DNA from: Chelydra serpentina
Taxonomy: Eukaryota; Chordata; Testudines; Chelydridae
Reading direction: 5' to 3'
DNA: 64,000 nucleotides
Assembly: GCA_037349315.1 (NCBI GenBank)
Contig: JBAIAC010000033.1
Location: 15,766,001 to 15,830,000 of the forward strand
Below are positions 12,901-26,296 of the stretch, one piece after another (within the stretch, counting starts at the first letter, position 1; the number at the start of each line of letters is the position of its first letter). The notes under the pieces were generated by a model. It made no database searches. It saw only the letters and a program-made list of their open reading frames with translations, and had not been told where the DNA came from. Position numbers and translations under genes: made by a program.

Positions 12901-13134
12901 AAAAACTAAGCTGGAGTCAAAGCAGGATCCAGGGTTCAAGCCCTATTGGTTTGCAATGTATATGTAGCCCCACTTGGACTCTTCCTCTGGGAGTTTGCCA
13001 ATAGTATTCCATAATCCTACAGGCTGAATTTCTTTGTCATCTGGATAGTCAAATTTTCCCACACTGTACCATGAACAAACGGCTAAAGCAGCAACATTGG
13101 GGGGGGGGGCGCAATTAGGAAATCTTGGATATGG
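9963..13134. other. Intergenic sequence, nothing supported
   Basis: AT-rich, with frequent stops on both strands and no splice-bounded conserved peptide. A short G run (10 G) at 13100-13109 is the only local oddity. Confidence 0.55.
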
Positions 13135-13291
13135 GTGGTTGGACTTGGGCCTGCATAAAGCAGTATAGACACTGGAGCCCCGGGTTGGTACCCAGTGTTC
13201 AACAATTCTTAGCCTGAGGGTACAAACACATGTAGACACTCAAACCCTAGATTAACAGGCCAGGGTTCTACATTGCAGTGTAGACATACCC
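13135..13291. mobile_element. Harbinger-type MITE remnant
   Basis: It ends in gcagtgtagacataccc, the same terminal core as the intact Harbinger element. An internal agtatagacactggagcc also resembles a decayed end. No clear left TTA remains, so the start is approximate. Confidence 0.45.
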
Positions 13292-14994
13292 AAAGTGTGA
13301 TTTACCCAAGGCTACACAGACTCTGGGACATAGCATAGAATTGAACCTAGGTTTCTCAAGTCCCAGGATAGCGTCCTAACCATTACACTATCTTTCTGAT
13401 GAATGCAATAAGACTTATTCATCACTACAAGGGACGGTACCTCCAGCATCACTGGCCATGTTTCTACCAGGGTGAGTTCTGATTTTGTCAAAACCAAAAG
13501 AGAGATCAGATTTTAGTAGCCTATAAACTTAGGCATTGGCTGTAAGGACCACCCTCCTTGCTGGCCACACCATTCCAACATCACTCACTCTTACTACTGG
13601 AAACTTTCAACCAGGTTCAGTTATGAAAAGCTACTATGTAAAGACAAAATTGTAGTATTCTATGCTGATTCTCTCCCAATTAGTTCTAGACCAAGTGTGC
13701 TTGGTTTACAAGTAAAAAAATGAGGGGTGGGGATTGTCTGGCTGCCACCTGCACATGCTTGATAATTCTGTTGATGATGCACAAAGATAAAATAGCATCT
13801 ATCTCATTCAGTTCCTAGCTCTCATGCCATAGCATCAGTATCAGGAGCAAAAAGCAGGACACCCTTATTTCTGTCAATGAAGTAAGCATGTATGATAGAA
13901 GCCCATAGGGACCAAGTCTGTGGAGAATAAAGTGTGTGTTTTCATGTTAAAGGGAGCACAGGCTGGAAAGAGTCAAGATTTTTTCCAGGATTGTCTTCCC
14001 CACCCATCAGTTAATTGCATTGGCAAGATGCCATGTTTGTAATATGCATAAGGAAACACAAGGCTGTTACATACTCCTCCCTTAGTCTCTGGATCAATAT
14101 TTAGTTTTTGTGAGGAGATGGAATTAAAAATGAGTATGGTCTGGAAACAGAGACAGAAGGTGAAGTTCCTCTGAAGTTTGAGTGCAGACTGAAGGGAGAC
14201 AAATGCCATGAAACTTGAATGACTCTGTGTCAGAAAGGATGAGAAGCTGAAACAAGAGCTGTAAGATTCCATTAGCATTTAATGCTTCCTGTCTCTGCAG
14301 TTGAAAAATAAGACTGTATTCAGAGACAGACAAATTCTCCCTCCTTAGAGTCCCATCACAGGAAGAAACATTACTATGGTCAGGAAATGAAGAGTCAGGT
14401 GGAAAAAAACAGCATATTCTACATGTCATATTGTGGCTGAAACCCTGGGCCTTAGAAGGTCAACCGTACTGGGTCACTATGGTCTATACTGTGCCTGGGG
14501 CCGAGTGCACAAGGAACTTTTCCTTCCAACTGTGCTATCCTCCCCATATGCAATCCTGCGCTCTGGGGAGTTCAGGGAGTTCTATTTGAGTGGGAAAAGA
14601 GGAAGGTGGTGGCTTCATCATTCCATCTTTGCCCCAGCCACCAGAGCTGGCAGCTGTGAAGAAGAGAGCATGCAGCACCACGAGAGGGTGCTGTGCATAC
14701 TCACCTTATCTTCCCTGAAACTCCCGGGGGATTTCTGATTTCTGAGGTACCGGCCTCCAGTAGCTTCACCTGGGGCAGCATGACTCCACGCATCTACAAT
14801 ACTGGGCTAGGTCTACACAATATGACCCCATGAATAAAGAGTTTGTACACAATCTAAATAACCCTCAGATGAGACTCAGCATCCTATAAAGACTATTACA
14901 AGTCCTCACTTATAACTGTAGGTGGGGATCATTCACACTAAACAATGTCTAGGAGGAAGTACATTTACTGGGCAGACCCCATGAAGCCTCAAAC
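13292..14994. other. Intergenic sequence, nothing supported
   Basis: No gene or complete repeat was recognised. Open stretches of about 100 codons near 13973-14738 lack recognisable domains and overlap each other on opposite strands, as chance frames do. Confidence 0.5.
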
Positions 14995-15480
14995 AAGCAC
15001 TGCCAGTATCAGACGGCTGACCCTTTAAAGAAGTGAGATTCCCCAGCCTACTTGTGATAGGCTCCACGGAAGAGAACAAGCCAATCCAAGACAACCTGGG
15101 CATAATTAACTGCCTAAATAGCTGGAAGGCAGTTACTTAAGTAAGGGGTACCTGGGCCTAATAAGAGGCTTAGAGGAGCTTAGTTGAATAAAGGTCCTGA
15201 GTAGAAAGGAAGCTCCAGAGGAGGGGATCTTGAATGAGGCAATAGCTTTTCCAGGTAGGGAGGCCTAGGAAAGACTGAACAAGCAAGAGAAAGACTACAA
15301 AGCTTTCCATGCAGGGAGGCCTGGGAGAGACCCGAGCAAATGGGGGAAGTACTGGAGAGCTCTCCAGACTGCTGAGAAACCTGAGGCCTTCTACCAGTAT
15401 CTCCTTCTGCTGTTAATTCAAGTTTTTTGGTTTAGAACTCTTAATTTTTATCTTGACTCTGAGGTAAGAGCCTTTTAACC
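14995..15480 (+). mobile_element. Possible degraded LTR-like repeat
   Basis: A G/A-rich stretch with repeated phrases such as agggaggcctggga and gggaagtactggagagctct. Its composition is like that of the LTR-type piece at 25727-26111. No paired ends or target duplication were found, so this is weak. Confidence 0.25.
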
Positions 15481-18400
15481 CTTTGTACAAGTGCTCCTTT
15501 CGGAAGGCTTTATAAAAGGGAGATACTCTGCTGGAAAGCAGTGTTTGGCTTCTCCTTGATCAGGGTGTTTGAGTGACCTCATTGTTACCTTCTTCAGGTT
15601 GGGAAACTGAGATGGGTCACAGCACAGCCACACTAACCTCTCAGGGCATGCTTGGGAGGTGACAGTAACCCTTCCACAGCTTGTGGCCAGCTGACTTTTC
15701 TTGCTGTGTGGCACAATCCTGTTTAATATTCAATTTATATTAATACCTATGCTCTATAGACATGGCCATAGTATTGTGTAAGCTATTTAGCAGATGGACA
15801 TAACTTGGAGTGAGGCCAGAGAACTAGTGAGTATGGTGTAACATCCATCAACTGTGGGCTCTGAGTCCAGTGTGTATCTCAAGAACATCTATGGAGAATA
15901 ATCACTCAAAAAGCTCACAGGCTTTGCATAATCTAAATTAGCTCCCATTGCCACCTAAACGTGTGGGCTGTAAATAGGCATTTATATGTCTGTGGGGAAA
16001 GATGTTATCTAGCCTTTACCAACTAGAAAGCAAACATATTAGGGTCTGATTTGTAATAGATCTGCTTTCTTGTCACTTCCATTGATCAAGAAAGCCCCAG
16101 GACTATCAGCAGCGCTGCTCGAATAGAAGTCACACTTGTTAAAGTCCAACCGTGTCATCACTTCTACGTCAAATATGTCCATTAACGTTTACTAAAAATT
16201 GGATTTTAAAAACAGGAAGGGAGTTCTAAACTTTTCCCACCAATCCAATCTACGAAGAGAGACAGATTTAATGGGCACAAAACAGCTGCCACTACCACCA
16301 TGTAAAAATAAAACTTGTGCTACACATCCGTTAGTACATAGCCATATATTTCACTATTGGAATCCGTCAATAAATAAGTAGGTAATTGTCAATAAATAAG
16401 TAACTGCAGTAGGTAACTGTCAATAAATAAGAATAAAATATCGGGACTCTCTGCTGAAGACCCCTCTAACCCACTAATGCATTCTGTTCTGCTTCCCTCT
16501 CCTACCACCCTAATCTCTACATTTTCCCACATCTCTTCTCTTTCCCCTTCTCTTCCATCCTTCTTTCCCTGCAGCCCCAAAACCACCTCCCAAGTCGGAG
16601 TACACTGGCAATACCGCTCTGTTTAACAACATGAGCAACCCCATCAGTTCTCAAACTAAGTGAAAACTTTTACTCTCAGGCCTCAGGAGGAGATGCTATC
16701 AAACTGTCTCAATGTGAGCCACAGGCAAATCCTGGAGCAGAGCCCAATCAAAGCAGCCATTGAACCAGCCTGCAAGTGCTTAAAAACTTTGTAGAATTTA
16801 CAGATGCTTGAATCCTGTCTCATGGGGAAGCTATAGAACAAATATTCCCATTCTCTTTAATAAGCAGTGCACATCTACGCTTCACAGAGATGTACTTAGC
16901 AATTGCCTACAAAAAGCTTCTTACTCTGATGAATGATCTGGTTATTAAACACTTACCTTTTACACAGAGAAGTTCCATTCCAGCAGAAGATTATTTTAAA
17001 GAACAACAAATAAAAAACTAAACCCCTATTATAACAGGATGAGGTTTATTCCTGCTTTGATGATTGCTGTTACAGAGAGAGGGAGGATGGAGAGAAAGTG
17101 TGTGTGTGTCCCTGTGTTTCCTTCTTTCCTCAGCCTCCTCTCATGTTTCACCTGGACCAAAGCCAGCCATTTGACCAATGAGTTTAAAGACCAATCACAA
17201 ATCCTTCCTCTCTGTATATACAGTCTAGGAGATGGGAATGGAGTAGAGAGAGATTACAGTTGTTTCCTCACCCTCCATGCTCCGTGTGTTGTATACAGCT
17301 GCCTTTAGCCTAAAGACAGTTCTGGGTGTCATCTTTGCCAGCAATATTACAAATGCAGTGTGAGATGAGATGACATGTATTAGTTCAGTGACTTTGCAGA
17401 ATATTTAAACTTTGATTTTAACAAGTAAAAAGCATTTGAGGTGGAAGATGGGATGGTTAAGACAGTTTATATAATCTAGATAGATCTTCACATAGAAAAC
17501 CCTAGTTTTGCTACAGTCTATGCCATGCTAAATCAGGCTACTGGGCTTGTTTTTCTAGAGTACAGCGCAAAGGAATGCCTATGGAATCACATGGAAAAAC
17601 AAAGTGAGTTTAGTGGTCTTCTCAAAATCCATTGTCTCCCTTTGCTATTCTAAAAGGATATAGTATATTAGTTTGTAAAAATGTAATAGTATTCCACCAT
17701 AAGGGTTCAAAACTGTATAAAAACGTGATTGTCAACTGTAGTGGTTTTGCCCATTCTTGCAGCACACTGTCATTTTTAGTTTTAATCAGGGGAGACTGAA
17801 TCTTGCAGATTTCATTCCATAGATCTGTCACATTTTTTCTTCTGAATTTTTCATAATCCATGTCTCCCATTCAATGATATTCAAATCACAAGTTCACGGA
17901 GCTCTCTGGTCCTATTCCAGAATCTTGTATGTCCTTGGCTTTTTGTTTTTGTTCTTTTTTCCCCTCACCAGGTAAGTCTTTATTACTTACGTTGGTTTTG
18001 GATCACACTATCATGTAGTATGATGAATCTATACCTAATATACTCTCCTGGTGGTATTGTTTGTGCTGGATCAATATCTGTTGTTCAAAATAAAATTTAC
18101 AAGTGAAAAATACCAAGTTTTTCACAGCAGCCTGGAATATTCAGGGCCAGATTTTTATCTGGCATAGCTCCTCCGAAATCAGTGAAGCTATGCTGATTTA
18201 CATCAGTTGAGAAGCAGGCTCTTTACTTGAACTTGTGTCAAAGAATTTAGTGACTCAACATAAGAATGTATCTATTGCATGATGTGTAAGAGAGCAGTGC
18301 AACTAAACGCATGAAAATGAAGTGAAATTTGAAACAAAAAGTTATTTCAAACTGAAAAATAGAAACATGAAACTTTTCAATTGTTCAGAATTTGTTTTGG

Positions 18401-19682
18401 TTTTTTTCCCCTTGACCAAAACAATTTGGCAAATTTGATGTGAATTCGCCTAAATATTTTGGTCAACCCAAATCTATATTTATCAGGGGAAAAAAGTTTT
18501 ATCTGAAAAATGTCACCAAGTTACTCTTATTAGTTGTACTGTATTACAGTGGTGCCTACAGCCCGTGATAAGGAATGAGGCATGTCACTGTTACAGGGCT
18601 GCTTGTAGCTTTGGCCTCTCAAGTCTCAAGGCCTTGTGGGGTGGAATGCTTAGGTTCTCCCACTCTGAAACTGGGACCCATGCTATAATACCTTGTATAC
18701 CAGCCACTGCTTCAGACCCTGTGCAGGGTCTGTTTATGTCTTCCTATTCCCCAGAAGCAGTTCCTAACAACTGCCTGTTCTCTGGACAGAGAGACTTTTA
18801 ATTGTTTAGGATCCTTTCATCTGTGCGTTCCCAGCGTTGGCAAAACAGTTGTGTACGTTGGCTGTTAAGGAATCAGATTCTTCACAACTTATAGCTTAGG
18901 TATTGTCTCTTACCTTTCTGACTTGTTTACTAGGGAGTGTTTTATCTGGAGCCATTGTCTACCTGTTTTTCCAAAAGCCCTGCTATGAACTAAACCAACA
19001 TGTGTATACAGTAAACATTCCAATAACCAGTTCACATACAGTATTCCTAAATTATTACATATCAGCTTCATGTCCACCACAGGGCACACTATGTTAGCTG
19101 CGGTACAAACACATAAAATATATTTGAAAACACAGTTCCTTAGCAATTCTGAAAAATCATAAAATTGAAAATGGCACTCTGAGCTTGATTACCAACATGG
19201 CAGTAATACAGTGTAGTTGTATCCTTGGATACTTACATGAAAAAGGCTATAAAATGATATATTGCATTGTGGAATCTATCATAGAACCTGGTTCATGTTC
19301 TACTGACACTCTGCTATGTCTTTCATTTTTTGTGCGCACATTCAATACATATGTCTGCTTCTGCAAAAGTCCAAACTTTTTTTTTTACTCTCACACAATA
19401 TTTTAAAGAATAGCTTCATCACGGAAACTGTTTGCCTTTTAAACTTTCGGACAATGACTTCATATAAGTGATTAGTCAGGAAAAAACACGAAGGACCATC
19501 ATAAACCAGACACCATTTCCAGTTAGGAAGTGAACTTTTGCATGATAATGTATAAGGGGAAAAAAAACCCTCTTCTTCCTTAAATACAATTACTTGAATA
19601 TTTAGTCTGACAGAGCTACAGCAGCCCTGCAATCCCATTACTTCATTATGAGGCTATAAATTACTATTGTAGCTGTATGCAG
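15481..19682. other. Intergenic sequence, little supported
   Basis: No gene was recognised. A small imperfect tandem array of gtcaataaataagta-like units lies at about 16369-16432. A palindromic old repeat (ggccagatttttatctggc, then gctcctccgaaatcagtgaagc) lies at 18142-18225. Confidence 0.5.
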
Positions 19683-19910
19683 TGTAGTTGTAGCTGTGTT
19701 GGTCCCAGGTTATTAGAGTAATAAGGTAGGGAAGTAATATCTTTTATTGGACCAACTTCTGTTGGTGAGAGAGACAAGCTTTCGAGTCACACAAAGTTCT
19801 TCTTCAGGTCTGGGAAAGGTATTCCGAGCGTCACAGCTAAATGCAAGGTGGAACAGATTGTTTAGTATAATTAGCACATATTCTAAGGGATCATTCAAGG
19901 TAGCTGCTCC
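19683..19910 (+). mobile_element. SINE-like interspersed repeat
   Basis: It begins gtagttgtagctgtgttggtc and contains gtaatatcttttattggacc and acaagctttcgagtcacaca, text I recognise as a repeat common in turtle and crocodilian genomes. Two shorter copies (9915-9962 and about 27313-27377) support its repeat status. The 3' end is approximate and the family name is not certain. Confidence 0.7.
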
Positions 19911-22204
19911 TTTGGGCCTATGGATAGGACATGAATACTGTTGGGAAGGAGTTGTGTAGAGGATTTTGGAATGGAGGCAAGAGGTTGCTGCATGGATGAG
20001 GACAAGATGGCTGTGTGTAAATCAGCCGCGAGAGCCAATATGGAGCTGATGAGAAAGAAGGGAATAAGGGGTGATTTGGGGGTATGGGACATAATCTGAT
20101 AGAGAACTCAGATTTTTTTCTATATTGGCCGAAGAACACTTACAACATGCATTTTGAAGACAAGGGACCGGATCATCAATCAGAAAGAATAATTACTCAA
20201 TATGCTTCTCACTCTGCCAGAGGAAGAGGAATTATTTGCCTTGCATTTCTACCCAAAACACAGGGGGGATTGTCCTTTTTTTTTTTTTTTTTTTTTAATA
20301 CCTCCTCTAAGGTATCACAATACAAGGCAGTGCCTAAGTGGAATTATATTCCTAAGTATATGGACCTACGCCAGTACCTGACACTTCCTGAAGACCAGCT
20401 TACCAAAAACGTGTGTTTAAATATTTATTGTAGATGGGCCAGATCCTCAGATAATATAAATGAGAGCTGCTCCTTTCACCTCAGTGGAGCTACACCAATT
20501 TGCAGCAGCTGAGGAGCTGTCCCATAAGCCAATTTACATTGAAAATTGTATTCCTCACCAGTGCAACAACATGACTGACTGTGAATTCATCAACAAAGTA
20601 GTTTCAGTCTGATGATCTATTTGGCTTTAAAGCCATGTATTGTTCTTAGCAGGAAGTATTTCTTTTACAGGATACTGGTAATAAGAAAAGTATGCACATC
20701 AAAACATATGAATAAATGTTTTGAATATAATTTATTGTGTGGTGAACAAGGAAGCAAAGTGCATTTGAATACTGGTCACAAAAACGAGGAATTTAACCTC
20801 TCAACTCTCAGAAGGAAATGAAGATACAGTACAGTTGCTGATGACTTGAAGGCTTCAAAGTTACAGTGAACAGAATGTGAAGAAATTTCTCCCTGGAAAA
20901 ACACGGTTTGTAGCAGCATTCAAATTAAAAATAGAGTGCAGGTGTTGGGGAAAATTTCATTGCTTCCTATACTTTTCTATCTCTGCATATTAATAAAATA
21001 TCATTTCTAGTGATTACTTTTTTTCCTAACTCCTAATGATTAATTTCTTATGAGCAAATTTGTCTTTGGAAACCCCATATTCAATCTTTGCTTTTTAATG
21101 TAGCTTCCACTACCATAATATATAAAAAAATACTACGTTCCAAATAAAAGAAAGAATTACAAGGACATAACAAGTCAATGCAAGCAATAAAATATAATCA
21201 AATTTTGGTCCTACCAACTTTGACCAGCATCTCTTAAATAACAGATGGTTCAATATGCAAGTGGCCTCCCAACACATATAAAAGACACAAGCTCTGGTTT
21301 TTAACCCTGCTCCTGCAGCAAAGAGCAGGCTTTGTGTAGTAGAGAGTTCTTCATTAATTGTGGGGCTGTTTTAGCTTAACTCAGTCTTCACGCTGCAAAC
21401 TTTAAAGAAAACCAACAGTGTCCGAATGAATAAATAATAATAATTAATAAATAAAACATTTAGCAAAAGCTAATGAGAAGGAAGCAAACCCAGCAAAATG
21501 GGCAAAGTCAGCATTGTCAGCTAGTCCATCATTATCTCCTGGAAATATGGATTCTGCATCCCCCAGATGTATACTATAATTTTCAGGAAACTCTACAAGT
21601 GATAAAAGATGGAAATAATGAACTCAGTAACAAAATGTGCTATCAGGAGATACATCTTCAAAGCGACAGGACATACAGAAAATCAATCAGCTGATTTCTG
21701 ACCCTGAGAAACTGGTGAGCAATATTGCAAGAAGAACTACTACAGAGAAGATCAGCTCAGTCTTTGCCCCCAAAATATAGGTACAACTTTGGCTCTGGAT
21801 AATTGGCAACGTGTCCTGGGTTCCGCAAATATCATAGTGACAAATGCAAAGTAGCAGCTTATCCATTTTAAGTATTTACACAGAATTTATCTCCTATCTA
21901 CTATATCAAAATAAGTCAGATGAACGCAAAATATTCCTAATTGTCCTATCAATATAAAACAGAGAAAGGATCTTTCTTACAAATGACATGTTCATTACTT
22001 TGTATTAATCATCAACGATATAAAAATATGCTATTTTAATTAAAGATATATTTAATAGTGTTTTAGACCAAAAACAAAGACAAAATCACCAGGATAAGAA
22101 ATACTAAAATATGTTTTTACCATACCATCCAACCAATTTCTCACACCATTATCTTAACTGGTATTAGTGGGTTACTCTAAGGATTAATTTACCCCATAAC
22201 CTTT
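19911..22204. other. Intergenic sequence with one poly(T) tract
   Basis: A 21-nt T run at 20276-20296 may mark the tail of a reverse-strand retrocopy, but no recognisable retrocopy sits beside it. A foldback-type fragment lies at 20436-20520. No gene was supported. Confidence 0.5.
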
Positions 22205-22877
22205 ATAGAATCATAGGACTGGAAGGGGCCTCGAGAGGTCATCTAGTCCAGTCCCCTGCACTCAAGGCAGGATTAAGTAATTAAGTATTATCTAGACCAT
22301 CCCTGACAGGTGTTTATCCAACCTGCTTTTAAAAATCTCCAAGGAGGGAGATTCCACAACCTCCCTAGACAATTTATTCCAGTGCTTAACTACCCTGATA
22401 GGAAGTTTTTCCTAAGTCCAACCTAAACCATCCTTCATGCAATTTAAACCCATTGCTTCTTGTCCTATGCTCAGAGGTTAGGGAGAACAATTTCCCCCCC
22501 TCCTCCTTTAACAACCTTTTACGTACTTGAAAACTGTTATCATGTCCCCCCTTAGTCTTCTCATCTCCAGGTTAAACAAACCCAATTTTTTCAATCTTCC
22601 CTCATAGGTCATGTTTTCTAGACCTTTAATCATTTTTGTTGCTCTTCTCTAGACTTTCTCCAGTTTGTCCACATCTTTCCTGAAATGTGGCACCCAGAAC
22701 TGGACACAATATTCCAGTTGAGGCTTAATCAGCACGGAGTAGAGCAAAAGAATTACTTCTCGTGTCTTGCTTACAACACTCCTGCTAATATATCCTAGAA
22801 TGATGTTTGCTTTTTTTGCAACAGCATTACACTGTTAACTCATATTTAGCTTGTAATCCACTATTTCCCCCAGATCC

Positions 22878-23672
22878 TTTTTGGCCTGAGGGCTACATCG
22901 GGGAATAGCAATTGTATGGCGGGCCATGAATGCTCACAAAGTTGGGGTTGGAGTGTGGGAGGGGGTGAGGGCTCTGGTTGGGGGTGTCAGTTCTGGGGTG
23001 GGGCTGTGGATGAGGAATTTGGGGTGTAGGAGAGTGCTCTGGGCTGGGACCGAGGGGTTCAGAGGGTGGAGGGGAATCAGGGGTGCGGGAAGGGGTGCAG
23101 GTTCTAGCTGGGGGTGTGGGCTCTGGGGTGGGGGTGCAAACTGTGGAGTGGGGCTGGGGATGAGAGGTTTGGGGTGCAGGAGGGTGCTGTGAGCTGGGAT
23201 CAAGGGGTTTGGAGAGTGGGAGGGAGATCAGGGTTTAGGGCAGGGGGTTGGGGTGTGGGGAGAGGCTCAGGGGTGCAGGCTCCGAGCAGCGCTTACCTCA
23301 AGCAGCTCCCAGAAGCAGCAGCATGTCCCTTCTGTGGCTCCTACGTGGAGGCGCAGCCAGGCGGCTCTGCATGCTGCCCCATCCGCATGCACTGCTCCTG
23401 CAGCTCCCATTGGAGCACCGGAGGGAGCCATTTGAGCATGTAGGAGCTGGAGCAGGGCCATGCCGCGACTTCCAGGAGCTGGGTGGAGCGGCCCCTGACC
23501 CTGCACCCCAGCTGGAGCGCCAAAGTGGGACCGAGACCCGTGGTGCGTCCCCTGACCCTGCGCCCTGGCTGGAGTGTTGGAGCAGGGCAAGCCCCAGACC
23601 CCACTTCCCAGCGGGAGCTCGTGGGCTGGCTTAAAACGACGTGGCCCGCGGGCCATAGTTTGCCCACTCCTG
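22878..23672. mobile_element. hAT-like non-autonomous DNA element nested in CR1
   Basis: CR1 text is interrupted after cagatcctttt and resumes at ctgcagtactccttc. The inserted block is G-rich, with about two copies of a ~170-bp unit (ggggatgag...ttggggtgcaggagggtgct). Its right end reads, on the minus strand, CAGGAGTGGGCAAACTATGG, a hAT-type terminus. The matching left terminus is missing, apparently lost by about 15 bp, so the target duplication cannot be read. Chance reading frames inside are not genes. Confidence 0.6.
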
Positions 23673-23696
23673 CTTTCTGCAGTACTCCTTCCTTGG

Positions 23697-25440
23697 GAGT
23701 CATTTCCCATTTTGTATGTGTGCAACTGATTGTTCCTTCCCAAGTGGAGTATTTTTGCATTTGTCCTTATTGAATTTCATCCTGTTTACTTCAAACCATT
23801 TCTCTAGTTTGTCCAGATCATTTTGATCCAGCTTGGTATCGCCCACAAACTTTATAAGTGTGCTCTCTATCCCATTATCTAAATCATTGATGGAGTTATT
23901 GAACAGAACCAGACCCAGAACTGATCCCTGCAGGACCCCACTTGCTATGTCCTTCCAGCTTGACTGTGAACCACTGATAAGTACTCTCTGGGAATGGTTT
24001 TCCAATGAGTTATGAACCCACATTCTAGTAGCTCCATCTAGGTTGTATTTCCCTAGTTTGTTTGAGGTCATGTGAGACAGTATCAAAAGCCTTACTAAAG
24101 TCAAGATATACCATATTTACTGCTCTCCCCACCCTACTCACAAAGCTTGTTACCCTGTCAAAGAAAGTTATTAGGTTGGTTTGACATGATTTGTTCTTGA
24201 CAAATCCATGATGACTGTTAGTTATCTTATTTTCTAGGTGTCTGCAAATTGATTGCTTAATTATTGGCTCCATTATCTTTCCAGGTACAAAGTTAAGCTG
24301 ACTGGTCTGTAATTCCCCTGCTTGCCCTTATTCCACTTTTTATAAATTAGCACCGTGTGTGTTTGCCCTTTTCCAGTCCTCTGGAATCTCAGCCATCTTC
24401 CCTGACTTTTTGAAGATAATTGCTAATGGCTCAGATATCTCCTCAGTCAGCTCCTTGAGTATTCTAGGATGTACTTCATCACGCCCCAGTGACTTGAAGA
24501 CATCTAACTTGTCTAAGTAAATTTTAACTTTTTCTTTCCTTATTTCAGCCTCTGATCCTACCTCATTTTTACTGGCATTCATTAAGTTAAAGTGCCAACT
24601 TTCTAATCGCACAAAACTGAACACCTTTGCCCCGCCCCTTCTCCGAGGCCCCATCCCGCTCACTCCATCCCCCCTCCCTCCGTCGCTCACTCTCCCCCAC
24701 CCTCACTCACTTGCTCATTTTCACCATGCTGGGGAAGGTTCCTTTTTGACCGGGTGTTCTGACTGAAAACCGGACACCTGGCAACCTTTTGATGAAAATA
24801 AACACAAAAGTCATTTAGCGCTTCTGCCATTTCCATATTCTCTGTTATTTTCCCCTCCCATTAAGTAATGAGCCTACCCTATCCTCAGTCTCCTCTTGCT
24901 TCTAATGTATTTGTAGACTGTTTTCTTGTTACCCTTTATGTCTCTAGCTAATTTAATCTAATTTTGTACTCTGGCCTTTCTAATTTTGTCCATACATACT
25001 TGTGTTATTTGTTTATATTCATCCTTTGTAATTTGACCTAGTCTTCACTTTTTGTAGGACTCTTTTTTGAGTTTCAGATCATTGAAGATCTCCTGGTTAA
25101 GCCAGGGTGGTCTGTTGCTGTACTTTCTATCTTTCCTATGCAGTGGGATAATTTGCTCTTGTGCCCTTAATAATGACTCTTTGAAAAATTGCCAACGCTC
25201 TGGAATTGTTTTCCCCCTTAGACTTGCTTCCCATGGGATCTTACCTACCAACTCCTTGAGTTTGCTAAAGTCTGCCTTCTTAAAGTCCATTATCTTTATT
25301 GTGCTGTTGCACCTCCAACCATTCCTTAGAATCATGAACTCTATCATTCATGATCACTTTCACCCAAGCTGCCTTCCACTTTAAAATTCACAACCATTTC
25401 CTCACTATTTGTCAAAATCAAATCTGGAACAGCCTCTGAC
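23697..25440 (-). pseudogene. CR1 ORF2 reverse transcriptase, broken
   Basis: Minus-strand fragments in different frames encode CR1 reverse transcriptase: 25045-25347 (pre-RT region), 24340-24690, 24025-24273 (the YLDFSKAFDTVSHD block with RT motif A), and 23700-24104 (the later RT motifs, with FVGDT where an active enzyme has an F/YADD box). Frameshifts, stops and an inserted element at 24592-24787 break the frame, and the catalytic aspartate pair is degraded, so the copy is dead. An intact CR1 ORF2 encodes an endonuclease and RT; the endonuclease is missing here through 5' truncation. Confidence 0.85.
24592..24787. mobile_element. Second nested non-autonomous element in CR1
   Basis: CR1 text breaks after cattaagttaa and resumes at ttgatgaaaataaacacaaa. 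The insert has inverted ends (gtgccaacttt and cacctggcaacc) and a C-rich middle, and is text I recognise as a recurrent turtle repeat. The superfamily is not certain. Confidence 0.6.
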
Positions 25441-25512
25441 CTAGTGGCTCTCTAAATTTTCTGAAATAAAAAATTGTCTCCAATACATTTCAAGAACTTG
25501 TCGGATAATCTT

Positions 25513-25726
25513 ACGTTTTACACTATTTATAGGGAAATGCTATTCTAGTTATATGTAACATGAAGTGATTGCTGTACAGTATCTTGAGTTACTACATTTT
25601 AAAAGTAGCTCCTAAGTGAGCTTTCTAGAAATAACTCAGATGGGTGGATCTAAACCCTCTCTGTTTGAATTTTCATCACTGCAACAAATGCTGATTTATG
25701 ATTGTCTGTGTATTTTTTATACCTTA
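25513..25726. other. Short AT-rich spacer, nothing seen
   Basis: No gene or repeat end was recognised between the CR1 5' limit and the next LTR-like block. Confidence 0.4.
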
Positions 25727-26111
25727 TGTAACAGGTTGGCTTGCCTTGGGACTGGAGAACCTGCGGCTAAGCCAGCCCTGATTACAAGATGAGCCCTACC
25801 TGATGGGAATTAGGTTTTCAAATATAAAAGGCAGCAGAAAGCTACAAAAATGTGTGGTTGAGAGAACTAGTTGGGACTGCCAGAGGTAGGAGACCTAGCA
25901 GCAAGCTAGGGAAGCCCAGGAATAGGAGACTGTATGGAGCTGGAACTGATGAAAAACTGTGTGTTGGTTTTAGGACTTTTGAGTTCTCCCTTTGGTACAC
26001 TCTGTTGCCGCCTAGTAAGGAGTGAATTAAAGGGCTTTGGGCTGAGAAGGTGACTCAAAACTGAGGGAGTTCTCAAAGGGGTGCTGGTGAAGGGGCACTA
26101 GTTAGTCACAG
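25727..26111 (+). mobile_element. Probable solo LTR fragment, plus strand
   Basis: It begins tgtaacagg and carries a TATA box (TATAAAAGGC from 25823) about 100 bp in, then ATTAAA near 26026. The layout fits an LTR with promoter and polyadenylation signal. The right end (agtcaca or nearby) and a target duplication could not be confirmed. Confidence 0.4.
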
Positions 26112-26296
26112 CACTGCACGTTAGTAGGTTTAATGAAGCATGATGCTACCTGTATAGGTCCTAAAACTAAAATACATGTGTCTCTGTATGCATACTATGG
26201 GGTGACTAAAGGGGAGGATAGAGTCTAATTAGAGATAATACTCTGATGGCATTGTGGAAGTGATTCAGAGGTGTATCTCCTGAGCACCACATCTCA

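Larger units (their letters stand above)
22205..25512 (-). mobile_element. CR1 LINE, 5'-truncated, minus strand
   Basis: Minus-strand text from about 25512 down to 22205 is CR1: ORF2 coding region, then 3' UTR, ending at the typical CR1 terminus (plus strand tagaatcataggactggaag). Two other elements are inserted, at 22878-23672 and 24592-24787. The 5' limit is a judgement from where CR1-like text stops. Confidence 0.88.

Noticed and set aside
14124..14738. Three ~100-residue open frames close together
   Set aside because: No domain, no splice context, and they overlap on opposite strands; treated as chance.
20276..20296. Poly(T) run as evidence of a processed pseudogene on the minus strand
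   Set aside because: No recognisable coding text or target duplication next to it.
23248..23760. Overlapping frames of 96-158 residues on both strands
   Set aside because: They lie inside the GC-rich non-autonomous element nested in CR1; no domain, and composition explains their length.
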